A stretch of DNA of 64,000 bases from Leptolyngbya sp. FACHB-60 (GCF_014695775.1 NZ_JACJOX010000020.1:62001-126000), one strand, 5' to 3'. Numbered from the stretch's first letter, positions 17,332 through 28,762 are shown. Program-made: numbers and translations. Notes: generated by a model not told the origin, from the letters alone.

Positions 17332-18816
17332 ATGGCCGCCCTTTCTCGCCCCCGTCGATCGCCGAACCGCCGCGAATTTTCTAAGTACGATGCCCGTCGC
17401 TTGAGGGCCCGCTGGTTTGAGCGCATCATGGCGATGATTGCACTGCTCAACCTAACGTTAGTGATCGGCGATCTGAGCTACATTCCCCTGCGCGATCTGT
17501 ATCTGCGATTGCTGCCGGATCTGACCATCTGGTACGGCGAAACGTTTAAAGGCATTGAGCCCCATCGCTTTACGGCCAACTATCTTGAGACCGTAGAGCA
17601 GCTCGAAGAGCAGGTGGCTCAAACGGGCTTAATCTCCCCTGCCGCCCAGGCTATCTTGACCGACCTACAGCAGCAAAGTGCCGCCATGGTGGCCGAAAAC
17701 CCGTTTCAGACGGCCAATCGGTCGGGCAATTTAGAGCAGATTAAGAATAAAATGCGCGATCGCATCGGGCTTGAGTCCGCCACCGAATCGCTGACTGAGT
17801 TTTGGAGCTACGACCACCTGAGCGAAGCAGGCTTTTCTACAGAACTGACCTTTTTCAAGAGCGAGGTACAGCCCCTAGTCGAGACCAATTTCTTTCGGCG
17901 GATTGCCGTTCACGGCGGGTTTGTAAATTTGTTTTGGCGCATTGATCTTTGGTTTAATCTGCTATTTGGTCTAGAGCTGTTGGCCCGCAGCATTTATCTC
18001 GATCGCCGCTACAAAAACTTCACCTGGCGCGATGCTATCCTGTGGCGCTGGTTCGACATTCTGCTAATTATTCCGTTCAGCGCCCTGCGATTGCCCTGGC
18101 TGGCCCTAACGCGCCTGATTCCAGTCACCATTCGCATCAACCAGTCCAATCTAATCAATTTAGAGCCCATTCAAAGCCGCATCAGCCGCTTTATCATCAG
18201 CCAGGTCGCCGTCGAAATTACCGAAATGGTAGTGCTGCGCATCATTGACCAAATGCAGTCATTGGTACGCGATGGCAGCGTCGCTAAGGCCTTATTGGAA
18301 CCTAACTCTCGGCGCTACATTGAGGTTGGTGGCGTTAATGAGCTAGAGGTGATTTCGCAACGGTTGGCCGCCTTAACGGTTTACAACGTGCTGCCCCAGG
18401 TCAAGCCCGAGGTCGATGCCCTGCTCAAGCACACCGTTACCCAAGCCTTCGATCGCACCCCCGGCTACCAAGGGTTTCGCCAGTTGCCAGGGATTGGCAA
18501 TTTGCCCGATCAGATGGCCGAACAGGTGGTTTCGCAGCTCTCGGCCAACCTCTACGGTGCTGTGAAAGGCTCGTTAGAAGACAAGTCGGGTGGCGATCTC
18601 ACCCAGGCTCTAGTGCAAAAGTTAGGCGAAACCTTCACAGCTCAGCTCAAAGAAAACGAGAATGTTGAAGAGATCGAAGCGCTAGTAGTAGATTTTCTTG
18701 AAGAATTTAAGCTCAACTACGTCAAGCGCCTAGCCAATGCCGATGTCGATCGCCTGATCGAAGATCGCTACCAGCTCTACAACGTTTCCCAGGGCAGCCT
18801 CAAGGGCGATCGCTAA
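17332..18816 (+). CDS. Unrecognised membrane protein
   Basis: The protein has about 494 residues from the ATG at 17332; a frame extending to TTG at 17299 is less likely. The N-terminus is strongly basic (RPRRSPNRREFSKYDARRLR), followed by a hydrophobic helix (MAMIALLNLTLVIGDL). Two or three further membrane segments lie near residues 205-270 (LWFNLLFGLELLARSIYL; WFDILLIIPFSALRLPWLAL). The C-terminal ~220 residues are soluble, alpha-helical and charged. The middle loosely resembles the voltage-sensor end of ion-transport proteins, but I see no pore motif. Similar proteins seem common in cyanobacteria; the function is unknown. Confidence 0.7.
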   Translation: MAALSRPRRSPNRREFSKYDARRLRARWFERIMAMIALLNLTLVIGDLSYIPLRDLYLRLLPDLTIWYGETFKGIEPHRFTANYLETVEQLEEQVAQTGLISPAAQAILTDLQQQSAAMVAENPFQTANRSGNLEQIKNKMRDRIGLESATESLTEFWSYDHLSEAGFSTELTFFKSEVQPLVETNFFRRIAVHGGFVNLFWRIDLWFNLLFGLELLARSIYLDRRYKNFTWRDAILWRWFDILLIIPFSALRLPWLALTRLIPVTIRINQSNLINLEPIQSRISRFIISQVAVEITEMVVLRIIDQMQSLVRDGSVAKALLEPNSRRYIEVGGVNELEVISQRLAALTVYNVLPQVKPEVDALLKHTVTQAFDRTPGYQGFRQLPGIGNLPDQMAEQVVSQLSANLYGAVKGSLEDKSGGDLTQALVQKLGETFTAQLKENENVEEIEALVVDFLEEFKLNYVKRLANADVDRLIEDRYQLYNVSQGSLKGDR

Positions 18817-19018
18817 CACAACATCTGCACCTCCCCCATTGACTTGAAGCTCGTCTTCCGTGAGGGAGACGCGATCGGGTACCCATCTATTCCGCCTAGC
18901 TATTCACTTGGGTAGAGGGGGCTTTGCCATGCACATTGTTACATTTGGCACAGTTAAAGGGATATCTACAGATAAGAACACCTATCGAAATCGTCCGATA
19001 ATTGGAGACCAATATATT

Positions 19019-19639
19019 ATGGCTACTCGTAATAACAATCCTCGTAACCAAGATTTTGACGCGTCAATCAACGCTCGACCAGTAACTCCGGACGAAGTTG
19101 CCTACCGTGACGGCTACGTCAGTGGTAAGTCTGCCGACCAGCTAGAGCAGGAGCGCCGTCGGGCCGAAGAAGCCAGAGTTCACGAAGAAAACGCCAAACT
19201 CCGAACCGATAACGGTATCTCTACGGGTCTCATTCTAGGTTTGGTACTAGCCGCTGTAGCCGTTGTAGTCGGTGCAGTTGCCTATGTCTACAGTGACGCA
19301 AACGACGGCGCAATCATCTCCGTGCCTCAGGCCCCAGCACCCGAGGTCCAGACCCCAGAACCCCCTAACGAGACCACCATCATCGAGCGCACCATCGAGC
19401 GCACCCAGGAAGTTGTGCCCGCTCCCAGCAACGTAGAACCCCCCGAGATTAACGTCGAGCTGAACAATCCTGTACAACAGGCTCCTAGCGCGGCTCCTGC
19501 GGCCCCAAGTGCTGCTCCTAGCGCGGCTCCCGCAGCCCCGAGTGCTGCTCCTGCCGCTCCTAGCGCGGCTCCCGCAAACCAAGCCCAATCTGAAGCTGAG
19601 CCCACTCAGGCGGCCCCCCAAGACACTCAGCCCCAATAG
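19019..19639 (+). CDS. Single-pass membrane protein with Ala/Pro-rich C-terminal tail
   Basis: The protein has 206 residues from the ATG at 19019, with GGAG about 12 nt upstream. Residues 1-65 are hydrophilic with a short helical, Glu/Arg-rich stretch (LEQERRRAEEARVHEENAKL). One membrane helix follows (LILGLVLAAVAVVVGAVAYV), then a periplasmic-type tail with TIIERTIERTQEVVP and repeated A-P-S-A-A-P units to the end. The tail is probably unstructured and may span the periplasm or cell wall. No enzyme motif is visible. A strong terminator follows at 19749, and the function is unknown. Confidence 0.75.
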   Translation: MATRNNNPRNQDFDASINARPVTPDEVAYRDGYVSGKSADQLEQERRRAEEARVHEENAKLRTDNGISTGLILGLVLAAVAVVVGAVAYVYSDANDGAIISVPQAPAPEVQTPEPPNETTIIERTIERTQEVVPAPSNVEPPEINVELNNPVQQAPSAAPAAPSAAPSAAPAAPSAAPAAPSAAPANQAQSEAEPTQAAPQDTQPQ

Positions 19640-19748
19640 TTACGCCAAGCTTGGCCTCAATATCCCCACGGCATCCTGTTAACCACTATTCAACTTGGAC
19701 AGCCATAGGAGATTAGAAAAGAAGTCGTAACTAATAGCGACTTGCATA

Positions 19749-19787
19749 AGCAAAAGGAGAACTGTCCATGACGGTTCTCCTTTTGCT
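19749..19787 (+). terminator. Strong stem-loop downstream of the Ala/Pro-rich protein gene
   Basis: A 14-bp perfect stem, AGCAAAAGGAGAAC with GTTCTCCTTTTGCT, surrounds an 11-nt loop. The stem itself carries A and T runs, so it could end transcription in both directions. Confidence 0.8.
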
Positions 19788-19916
19788 ATGAGAGTAATTC
19801 TAAGGCTGACCAGTTCGGCTATCGCGAGGTGAAATTCGTGTAGACCGTTACCCCTAGGGCTCTAGGGACAGAAACCACAGGGGCAAACAGCTATAGCTCT
19901 TGATCTGCGCTGAGAG

Positions 19917-20183
19917 TTATGAGTCGGCGAACACGTAACGGGTCAGCACCCGCATTGATTCCTGCTGGCGATCGGTGGGAATGAGTTTGCTCCACTCAAT
20001 CGAGTCAGAGAACCCCACGTGGCTCATTTCCAAAATCACTCGGTTTACGGCCGTAGGGCGGCCAACGACAAGAATGCGAACCTTGTCGCGATGGTCGGAG
20101 GCTGACCCTTTGGGACGATCGCCTCCCGAAGACGTGGCCCCATTCTCTGACGAGGCGCTGGCATACAAAAAAGTTTTAGGCAT
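19917..20183 (-). CDS. Small conserved cyanobacterial protein, function unknown
   Basis: This protein has 88 residues. The N-terminal third is low-complexity and polar (SASSENGATSSGGDRPKGS). The C-terminal part KVRILVVGRPTAVNRVILEM followed by HVGFSDSIEWSKLIPT matches a short domain I recall as widespread in cyanobacteria without assigned function. No signal peptide or membrane segment is present. It stands alone, divergent from the helicase gene across about 500 nt. Confidence 0.7.
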   Translation of the reverse strand: MPKTFLYASASSENGATSSGGDRPKGSASDHRDKVRILVVGRPTAVNRVILEMSHVGFSDSIEWSKLIPTDRQQESMRVLTRYVFADS

Positions 20184-20684
20184 AGTGGGTTACGGGATAG
20201 GGAATTCAACATACATCTGCGGTGACGACTCAGGCAGTGATCAAAACGTTGAATACCTAGTTGGGAAATGACTAGAGCCGTATTCCCAAGGCATGGAGGT
20301 ACACCTATCCCTAGCGTATTCACAGTAATGGCTAACGGTGCTTTCCATCAGTGAATTTACGGAGATTTCAAGGTTAGCGAAGGCAGTTTTCTGGTCGGAT
20401 TAAGCCAATAATTCTTTCTAAAGACGAAATCCGTTCTAAAGCTGGCGGTGACCCTGATCTTATGACCTCATCAGGGCTTTGCAAAAGCTAGCGGAGTAGA
20501 GCGTTTGCCTGTCTGGCGTCAATCTTTCGACTTATCTGCTAGGATGTAGCTTCGTCAGCCATCCGGTCTGCGCTGGCCAACAGAATTTGCTTAGCAGCCG
20601 TTCTTTTGATTAAATTCACTGCTCTTATGACTGGGCCCAGGTAGTTGATTTGGGATAGGGGCACCATTCGGAGCAAAAAACTAA
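20184..20684 (+). other. ~500-bp leader/promoter region upstream of RNA helicase gene
   Basis: No convincing ORF was found. A small hairpin, CCCTGAT with ATCAGGG, lies at 20452-20476, and a GGAG ribosome-binding site lies about 10 nt before the helicase ATG. DEAD-box helicase genes in cyanobacteria often have long regulated 5' leaders, so a cold- or redox-responsive leader is possible but unproven. Confidence 0.45.
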
Positions 20685-21947
20685 ATGACATTTGAGCAAC
20701 TCGGTCTTGCGGCCGGTTTACTGCGCGCGGTTGCCGATCAGGGCTACACCGAGCCCACACCGATTCAGCTAAAGGCAATCCCCGCGATTTTAGACGGGCA
20801 AGACATTTTGGCCAGTGCCCAGACAGGTACCGGCAAAACAGCAGGCTTTACTCTGCCTATGTTGCAGCGGTTGGCTGCTAACAAGAGCACGGGGCGACGC
20901 CTACCCCGCGCCCTTATTCTTACTCCTACCCGTGAGCTGGCCGCTCAGGTAGGTGATAGCGTGATGACCTACGGTAAGCACCTGCCATTTCGGGCAGCAA
21001 TGATCTACGGCGGTGTTAGTTTTGGCGGCCAAATTCGCCAGCTGCGTCAGGGGGTCGATATTTTGATCGCCACCCCGGGCCGTCTGCTTGACCACGTCAG
21101 CCAGGGCACCATTGACCTCAGCGCAGTGGAAATTTTGGTGCTGGATGAGTGCGATCGCATGCTCGACATGGGCTTCATCCACGACATTCGCAAAATCATG
21201 GCGCAGCTGCCTGAAGAGCGCCAGACACTGATGTTTTCGGCCACTTTCTCCAAGCCCATTCAGCAGCTGGCTCACACTCTGTTGAAGTCGCCTGTGCAGA
21301 TTGAGGTCGCCCAGCGCAATACCACCGCCGATCGAGTTGAGCAGGTGGTGCACCCCGTCGATCGCCACCGCAAGCGGGAATTGCTTTCCCACATCATTGG
21401 CTTCCACAACTGGCAGCAAGTGTTGGTGTTTACCCGCACCAAGCATGGTGCCAACCGCCTAGCCGAGCAGCTAGCTAAGGACGGCCTGAAAACCGCCGCT
21501 ATCCACGGCAACAAGACCCAGGCGGCCCGCGCTCGCGCCTTGAAAGATTTCAAACAGGGTCGGGTGCGCGTGCTGGTGGCAACTGACGTGGCCTCCCGCG
21601 GCATTGACATCGATCAGTTGCCCTACGTGGTCAACTTTGAGATGCCCAACGTGCCCGAAGACTATGTGCACCGCATCGGCCGCACCGGCCGGGCGGGCAA
21701 CGAGGGTCGCGCCGTGTCGCTAATCAGCGACGATGAGCTACCTCTACTGATCAGCATTGAGCGCATGCTCAAGCAGACAATCACCCAAGACATAGTGCCT
21801 GGTTACGAGCCGTCCTTTTCCTCTGATACGACTAGGGTTAGATCTGCCGCTGCTCCGGCTAGCCCTCGTCGCCAGCGTCCCCGTCGTCGCAGTGGCGGCA
21901 GCAGCCCTAGCGCCCCCCGCCGTGCTGGCGCTGGTGCCAGAGGCTAA
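20685..21947 (+). CDS. DEAD-box family ATP-dependent RNA helicase (RhlE-like, DECD variant)
   Basis: This 420-residue protein unwinds RNA using ATP in the cytosol, probably in ribosome assembly or RNA decay. The motifs in order are: Q motif [22 protein letters not shown], Ia [41 protein letters not shown] and [12 protein letters not shown]. Motif II reads DECD instead of DEAD. The short C-terminal tail is basic and Arg/Ser/Ala-rich ([13 protein letters not shown]), typical of RhlE-type RNA-binding tails. It is single-gene, with a 46-nt palindromic terminator right after it. Confidence 0.95.
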   Translation: MTFEQLGLAAGLLRAVADQGYTEPTPIQLKAIPAILDGQDILASAQTGTGKTAGFTLPMLQRLAANKSTGRRLPRALILTPTRELAAQVGDSVMTYGKHLPFRAAMIYGGVSFGGQIRQLRQGVDILIATPGRLLDHVSQGTIDLSAVEILVLDECDRMLDMGFIHDIRKIMAQLPEERQTLMFSATFSKPIQQLAHTLLKSPVQIEVAQRNTTADRVEQVVHPVDRHRKRELLSHIIGFHNWQQVLVFTRTKHGANRLAEQLAKDGLKTAAIHGNKTQAARARALKDFKQGRVRVLVATDVASRGIDIDQLPYVVNFEMPNVPEDYVHRIGRTGRAGNEGRAVSLISDDELPLLISIERMLKQTITQDIVPGYEPSFSSDTTRVRSAAAPASPRRQRPRRRSGGSSPSAPRRAGAGARG

Positions 21948-22002
21948 TTGGTCTCGCCTAGGGATGAGTTAACCCTTCCCTGGCTAGCTAAACTGCACTG
22001 AT

Positions 22003-22048
22003 AAAAATCCCCTCTGCTTTCTCAATTGAGAAAGCAGAGGGGATTTTT
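22003..22048 (+). terminator. Near-perfect palindromic terminator after helicase gene
   Basis: A 21-bp perfect stem (AAAAATCCCCTCTGC... with ...GCAGAGGGGATTTTT) surrounds an AATT loop. The A and T runs at both ends make it capable of acting in both directions. Confidence 0.92.
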
Positions 22049-22160
22049 GATGACAAGCAGCTTGGAGATTGGCAGGGGCGATCGCATCTTTTTCCCAAGC
22101 CAGGGACGAACTGCCATTCGTACCCTGCAGCTTGATTTCGCCAGGATTCGGCCTCAACTC

Positions 22161-24320
22161 CTATGTTGTGCTGTCTCGCTTTAGGGCATAGGCCATGAGC
22201 GTGGCATGGGTGCCGCGCTCCTCCTCATCCACGGGGCGGCGCTGGGTAAACGTACCGTCAGCCGCCATCTCCCAAGCCTGGCGGTTGTCGGCCTGCAAAA
22301 CATCGAGGATGTTTTGTAGCTCCTTAACTAACTTTGGATCGTCAATCGGTACGACTGCCTCCACCCGGCGATCGAGGTTGCGGGTCATCCAGTCGGCGCT
22401 GCCGATGAAGTACTCGGGCTGTCCACTGTTGTGGAAGCAGAAAATCCGGGAGTGCTCTAAGAACCGACCGATGACACTAATCACGCGAATGTTCTCGCTG
22501 ACGCCAGGCATACCGGGCCGCAGACAGCAAATGCCGCGCACAATCAAGTCAATTTCGACCCCCGCCTGGGAGGCTTCGTAGAGCAGCCGAATAATGCGAC
22601 CATCGACCAGAGAATTCATCTTGGCGACAATTTTGCCCTGGCCACCGCTTTGGGCGTGGTCGATCTCGCGGCGAATGAGGGCTTCCATGCGATCGCGCAG
22701 GGCCAGCGGTGCCACCAGCAGCTTACGGTAGGCCTTCTGACGAGAATAGCCGGTGAGAAAGTTGAACAAATCGCTGAGGTCAGCACCTAGCTCCTCCTGA
22801 CCGCTAAACAAACCCAGGTCAGTATAGAGTTTTGAGGTTTTGGGGTTGTAGTTGCCGGTGCCAATGTGCACATAGCGGCGAATGTTGTCGCCCTCTTCGC
22901 GCACGACCAGGGTGGTTTTGGTGTGGGTTTTAAGCCCGACAATGCCGTAGACTACGTGCACCCCAGCGTCTTCCAGCTTTTTGGCCCACTCAATGTTGTT
23001 GGCTTCATCAAAGCGGGCCTTGAGTTCGACCAGAGCCACCACCTGCTTGCGGTTTTCTGCCGCCGTGATCAGCGCTTTCACAATGGGTGAGTCGCCGGAG
23101 GTGCGGTAGAGCGTTATTTTGATGGTTAGCACCTTAGGGTCATTGGCTGCCTGGGTAATAAACTCCTGCACCGAGGTCCGAAACGATTCGTAAGGGTGAT
23201 GCACCAAGATATCGCCATCCCGCAAGGCAGCAAAGAAATTGGGCGGGTGCTCAGAATAGTTGCTGTTGCCATCGTCGTCGAGCATGACTACCGGCTTGAG
23301 CCGTGGTGGGATTAGGGGCGTCCAGGGTTTATCTTTGAGCTCCGGCAGGGGCAGCGATAGAAAAAAGAACAGATCTTTCAGATTCAGTAGGCCATTAATC
23401 TCGTAGATGCGATCGCTGCCTACCTTCAATTCGCGCATCAACCCCTCTTGTAGATCAGCGGGCATAGCGCTCTCGACTTCGACGCGGCAGACAAACCCCT
23501 CCAGCCGCCGCTTGCTAATTTCTTTTGCGATCGCCAGCAGCAGGTCGTCGGCTTCATCCTCCAGCACTGGAAAGTCAGCATCACGCGTAATTCTAAATAA
23601 GTGATGGCTGACGATTGTCATGCCCGGAAACAGATAGCTCAGATTTTCAGCAATCACCTGTTCCAGGGGCACTCCAATCCACACACAGGATTTGCCCTTA
23701 TGGGTGCACAGCGGTTCGGGCATGCCCACAAACCGGGGCAGGCTGCTGGGTACCTTGACGCGGGCAAAGCGTTCAACTCCAGTGTCGGGGTCGGCCACCT
23801 TGACCGCCAGGTTTAAACTCAGGTTCGACATGCGCGGAAACGGATGCGAGGGGTCTACGCTGAGTGGTGTCAGCACCGGAAAGATCCGCTTCTCAAAGTA
23901 GTCCTTCAAAAAGAAGATCTGCTCTTTGGCCAGATCGCGATAGTTTTGCAGGTAAACCCCGTGTTTGGTCAAAGCTGGGCGCAGCTCGCGCTCAAAGGTT
24001 TGGTGCTGTAGGGCGACTTTCTCGATCAGGTGCGATCGCATAATCTCCAGCTGCTTCATCGGCGTCAGCTGATCGGGCGTCGCCGGATGCACACCCGCCT
24101 CAGCCTGATCCATCACGCCCGAGATGCGCACCATAAAAAACTCGTCCAGATTGTCGCTGTAGATCGCCAAAAGCTTTAGCCGCTCCAGCAGCGGCGTGCG
24201 AGGGTCAAGAGCCTCGTGAAGCACCCGCTCATTGAACCCCAGCCAGCTAACCTCACGGTTGATGTAATACTGCGGGGCACTCAAATCAGCGCTCTGGTCG
24301 GCCACCTTCACTTTAGCCAT
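22161..24320 (-). CDS. ppk1: Polyphosphate kinase 1
   Basis: This 719-residue PPK1 makes inorganic polyphosphate reversibly from ATP. The four-domain layout is visible: N-terminal YYINREVSWLGFNERVLHEA, the head domain, and two phospholipase-D-like catalytic domains. The phosphorylated His lies in GLKTHTKTTLVV. Other signatures are HIGTGNYNPKTSKLYTDLGL and DLIVRGICCLRPGMPG. The length is normal. It is transcribed alone, divergent from atpD across ~254 nt. Polyphosphate storage is usual in cyanobacteria. Confidence 0.97.
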   Translation of the reverse strand: MAKVKVADQSADLSAPQYYINREVSWLGFNERVLHEALDPRTPLLERLKLLAIYSDNLDEFFMVRISGVMDQAEAGVHPATPDQLTPMKQLEIMRSHLIEKVALQHQTFERELRPALTKHGVYLQNYRDLAKEQIFFLKDYFEKRIFPVLTPLSVDPSHPFPRMSNLSLNLAVKVADPDTGVERFARVKVPSSLPRFVGMPEPLCTHKGKSCVWIGVPLEQVIAENLSYLFPGMTIVSHHLFRITRDADFPVLEDEADDLLLAIAKEISKRRLEGFVCRVEVESAMPADLQEGLMRELKVGSDRIYEINGLLNLKDLFFFLSLPLPELKDKPWTPLIPPRLKPVVMLDDDGNSNYSEHPPNFFAALRDGDILVHHPYESFRTSVQEFITQAANDPKVLTIKITLYRTSGDSPIVKALITAAENRKQVVALVELKARFDEANNIEWAKKLEDAGVHVVYGIVGLKTHTKTTLVVREEGDNIRRYVHIGTGNYNPKTSKLYTDLGLFSGQEELGADLSDLFNFLTGYSRQKAYRKLLVAPLALRDRMEALIRREIDHAQSGGQGKIVAKMNSLVDGRIIRLLYEASQAGVEIDLIVRGICCLRPGMPGVSENIRVISVIGRFLEHSRIFCFHNSGQPEYFIGSADWMTRNLDRRVEAVVPIDDPKLVKELQNILDVLQADNRQAWEMAADGTFTQRRPVDEEERGTHATLMAYALKRDSTT

Positions 24321-24553
24321 GGCTTTCCTTAACCCCCCAAGTGTGTTGTCAGGGCATTTTAGCGATGCAACCTAATGGTTTGGTTAAGGCGCAGCGCTGC
24401 ACCGACCATTGAAACCTAGGGGTGCCTTAACCCCAGCAAACCGAGGTTGAGATAAAGTCGGCGCAATCGTCGTAGGCGGTAACGCTCTAGTGATACTCTG
24501 AATGATGGCGCTTTAGAATGTAACAGTTAATTAAAAGCGACCGAAACAGCTGA

Positions 24554-26029
<1,476 letters not shown>

Positions 26030-26100
26030 CTTCTGCTGTCGGGGGCTTGGAATCATTCTGGCCCCCGACATCCTGTCATAATCCCTATTGCATTCTTGCT

Positions 26101-26508
26101 ATGGCATTAACCGTTCGTGTAATTGCCCCAGACAAAACCGTCTGGGACTCTGAGGCAGAAGAAGTCATTCTGCCCAGCACCACTGGTCAGTTGGGCATCT
26201 TGGCTGGCCACGCTCCCCTACTCACCGCCCTTGATATCGGAGTGATGCGGGTGAGAGCTGATAAAGAGTGGGTGCCCATCGCGCTGATGGGTGGCTTTGC
26301 TGAAGTTGACAGCAACGAAGTCATTATTCTGGTTAACGGGGCTGAGCGGGGCGATGCGATCGATCTCCCTAAGGCTCAAGCTGCCTACCAAGAGGCTGAG
26401 GCTCGTCTGAGCGAGGTTGACTCAGAAGATAAGTCGGCCACAATTCAGGCCCGTCAGGGCCTCAAGCGCGCTAGAGCCAAGCTTCAGGCGGCTGGTGGAC
26501 TCAAGTAG
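26101..26508 (+). CDS. atpC: ATP synthase F1 subunit epsilon
   Basis: The protein has 135 residues. Epsilon is part of the central stalk and restrains ATP hydrolysis. The N-terminal beta domain [20 protein letters not shown], the [20 protein letters not shown] segment and the two-helix C-terminus ([25 protein letters not shown]) are all present. The frame extends to 26047, but the family start is the ATG at 26101. It is cotranscribed with atpD and ends at the 26525 terminator. Confidence 0.97.
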   Translation: MALTVRVIAPDKTVWDSEAEEVILPSTTGQLGILAGHAPLLTALDIGVMRVRADKEWVPIALMGGFAEVDSNEVIILVNGAERGDAIDLPKAQAAYQEAEARLSEVDSEDKSATIQARQGLKRARAKLQAAGGLK

Positions 26509-26524
26509 CCTTCTGACAATAACC

Positions 26525-26574
26525 ACTCATTCAAAAGCCCACCGGTCAAATAATCGGTGGGCTTTTGAATGAGT
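26525..26574 (+). terminator. Terminator after atpD-atpC
   Basis: A 20-bp perfect stem, ACTCATTCAAAAGCCCACCG with its complement, surrounds a 10-nt loop. The symmetrical A/T-rich arms may also serve the convergent gene at 26667. Confidence 0.9.
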
Positions 26575-26666
26575 TTATAACTTCAGGGGAGGTTTAGCAG
26601 CGAGGGTGTTTGAAACTGAACCTCTTAGCCAGGATTTGATTCTTAGCTACATGCTAGACCTAACCA

Positions 26667-26966
26667 TCACGAACTACCGGTAAAGGTAATTTCGGGAAAG
26701 CGATCCTGAGCCTCGGTTAGGGGTTTGCCCTTACCTTCCTCCTGCCAATAGTTAATGATCTCGGTAGCCTGGTTGAGAATTTCAACCCGCTCCTCTTCTT
26801 CGATCCAGGGCTTGCTCTCAAGCTCTGTTTTCATTTGTTCCCAGGCATCGTTACGGGGCCAGAAGAAATAAGAGGTGAGCGGGCTAGTGCCCTTGCCTAC
26901 CACCTGATCAACCGCCAGCGCAACGTCGCCTTCTAGCCAGAGTACTTTTAGGACAAATCTGGACAA
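26667..26966 (-). CDS. 30S ribosomal protein PSRP-3/Ycf65
   Basis: This 99-residue cyanobacterial/plastid-specific ribosomal protein of the small subunit is recognised by [34 protein letters not shown] and [15 protein letters not shown]. The frame begins with TTG (CAA at 26964-26966). A perfect GGAGG lies seven bases upstream, at 26970-26974 on the reverse strand, which supports a genuine TTG start. It is convergent with atpC and divergent from the HAD gene at 27053. Confidence 0.95.
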   Translation of the reverse strand: MSRFVLKVLWLEGDVALAVDQVVGKGTSPLTSYFFWPRNDAWEQMKTELESKPWIEEEERVEILNQATEIINYWQEEGKGKPLTEAQDRFPEITFTGSS

Positions 26967-27052
26967 GTAAACCTCCGCTGCAATTCCAAAAATACTACAG
27001 TCTATAATTCTATCACCTTGCTTCCCTGCTCTCTACCCTAAGTCTGCATTCT

Positions 27053-27865
27053 ATGACCTCTTTGGCTGTCCCTCGGGCGATCGCAGTGTTTGATATTGAC
27101 GGCGTACTGCGGGATGTGGGCAACTCCTATCGCCGTGCCCTGGCCGATACCGTAGAGGAGTTTACCGGTGGGCAATACCGGCCTACGTCGGAAGATATTG
27201 ACGAATTAAAAAGCGAGGGACAGTGGAATAACGACTGGGAAGGCTCCCAGGAACTGGTGTACCGCTATTTTGAGAGTCAAGGAAAGGGTCGAGATGCGAT
27301 CGCTCTCGACTACGACCAAATCGTCGAGTTCTTTCAGCGTCGTTACCGAGGGCCTGACCTCGAAGATCCTGACCAATGGACAGGCTACATTACTCAGGAG
27401 CCGCTGCTGGTGGATGCGGCTTACTTTGATAAGCTGACGCGCGATCGCATTCCCTGGGGATTTTTTAGCGGGGCCACCCAAGGGTCGGCTCGCTTTGTGC
27501 TAGAGCGGCGGCTGGGGCTAAACAATCCGGTGCTCATAGCCATGGAAGATGCCCCTGGCAAGCCTGACCCCGCCGGGCTGCTAGCTGTGGTGGAGCGGCT
27601 GACAGAGCAGCATGGGCTCCCCGCTGATCTGCCGGTGATCTACGCTGGCGATACCGTTGCTGACATGCAGACTATTGTGCAGGCCCAGGCCAACTATGTC
27701 CAGCGGCGATGGCTAGGGGTGGGAATTCTACCGCCCCACGTGGTGGTAGGGGCGGTCGATTACCGCGATGCCTACCGCGATGCCCTCAAAAAGGCTGGGG
27801 CTAACGAGGTGGTAAGCGGCATAACAGAGCTAACGGCTGACGTTATTTATGCGCTAGAGCGCTAA
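27053..27865 (+). CDS. HAD-superfamily phosphatase, TIGR01548-like
   Basis: This 270-residue protein has HAD motif I FDIDGVLRDVGNSYRRALAD with the nucleophile Asp. A cap domain follows (AVEEFTGGQYRPT region), then a motif-II Ser/Thr-like segment (WGFFSGATQGSARFVL), the motif-III Lys in EDAPGKPDP and motif IV YAGDTVADMQT. I recognise the group as the TIGR01548 HAD hydrolases common in cyanobacteria; the substrate is not established. It probably has its own promoter, divergent from PSRP-3. Confidence 0.9.
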   Translation: MTSLAVPRAIAVFDIDGVLRDVGNSYRRALADTVEEFTGGQYRPTSEDIDELKSEGQWNNDWEGSQELVYRYFESQGKGRDAIALDYDQIVEFFQRRYRGPDLEDPDQWTGYITQEPLLVDAAYFDKLTRDRIPWGFFSGATQGSARFVLERRLGLNNPVLIAMEDAPGKPDPAGLLAVVERLTEQHGLPADLPVIYAGDTVADMQTIVQAQANYVQRRWLGVGILPPHVVVGAVDYRDAYRDALKKAGANEVVSGITELTADVIYALER

Positions 27866-27867
27866 AA

Positions 27868-27895
27868 AAAAACGGGAGGTGAGTCTCACCTCCCG
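27868..27895 (-). terminator. Terminator for the leftward PEP-CTERM gene
   Basis: Read on the minus strand, CGGGAGGTGAG pairs with CTCACCTCCCG and is followed by nine T residues. It lies about 60 nt past the stop codon of the gene at 27956. Confidence 0.93.
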
Positions 27896-27955
27896 ACTAC
27901 CATCAGGGTGCATATCAAAAACTACCCGGCGGATAGAACCGCAGGGCTAGCTAAA

Positions 27956-28762
27956 CTACGCGACGGTGGCCTTACGGCGGCGTAGGGTGGTAAACCCACC
28001 GATACCCAGGGCCGCTATGCCGAGCAGGGCAGAGGGCTCGGGAACATCCTCCGCGGGGGGTGCCCCGTGCTGAATGCCGCGCACTGCAAAGATCACGTCG
28101 TTGTAGTCGCGATCGCCGCCGCCGACAATATCCTCAAAACCTAGGATGATCCAGTCTTGGTGCTGAAAGGCAACCACGTGCTGTAGCCCGTTGGGGTTGG
28201 CCGCAGCGTTGGTGCCTAACATCGTGTTGCCGCCGTTTTTGCCGTTTGACTTAATCATAAAGTCGAGCTGAGTGGCACCGACGAACGCTCCGAGGCTGAC
28301 GCCTTGCCCCAGGGCGAGGGGGCCGTTGCTCTCACTGAGCTTGCTATCGCGAGACGAAATGTCGTCGAAGATTTTGCCACTGCTGGTCAAACCGCCGCTG
28401 GCATTGGTAGCGGTGTAGAAGAGCTGGTTGCGATACCCGGCTCCTTCATTGATGAAGTAGACCTCAACCGGGTCAACGCCATTCCAAAATAGCTTGCTGG
28501 TGTCGAGTTCGTATTGGGCCAAAAAGCCTTGGGATAGGGCATTGGCCTCGTTGTTGATGAGTTTTTTGAGTTCCTCTAGGCTGGTAGAAGGCTTGGTAAT
28601 ATTCAGACTCTTGAGGTTGTCAAACCCGAGGTCAGTGGAAAACTGATCAGGGGCGAGACCGGCAGCGGGTAGCTGGGCCTGGGCTGGAGCCGTAGCCATA
28701 ACGCTGACACACACTGCGGCCGCCGCAAGTCCGGCTTCTAAAAGGTGACGGTTGATGAACAT
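27956..28762 (-). CDS. Secreted DUF4114-like protein with PEP-CTERM sorting signal
   Basis: This 268-residue protein has a signal peptide (LLEAGLAAAAVCVSVMATAPAQAQ). The C-terminal half holds a DUF4114-like segment (WIILGFEDIVGGGDRDYNDVIF). The end is a PEP-CTERM tripartite signal: VPEPS, a membrane helix (LLGIAALGIGGF) and basic RRRK. PEP-CTERM proteins are handled by an exosortase and placed at the cell surface or in exopolysaccharide. No exosortase gene is in the window. The acidic, Gly-rich loops suggest calcium binding, which is an inference. Confidence 0.88.
   Translation of the reverse strand: MFINRHLLEAGLAAAAVCVSVMATAPAQAQLPAAGLAPDQFSTDLGFDNLKSLNITKPSTSLEELKKLINNEANALSQGFLAQYELDTSKLFWNGVDPVEVYFINEGAGYRNQLFYTATNASGGLTSSGKIFDDISSRDSKLSESNGPLALGQGVSLGAFVGATQLDFMIKSNGKNGGNTMLGTNAAANPNGLQHVVAFQHQDWIILGFEDIVGGGDRDYNDVIFAVRGIQHGAPPAEDVPEPSALLGIAALGIGGFTTLRRRKATVA

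Noticed and set aside
20901..21446. 181-codon frame antisense to the helicase
   Set aside because: Shadow frame; no recognisable motif.
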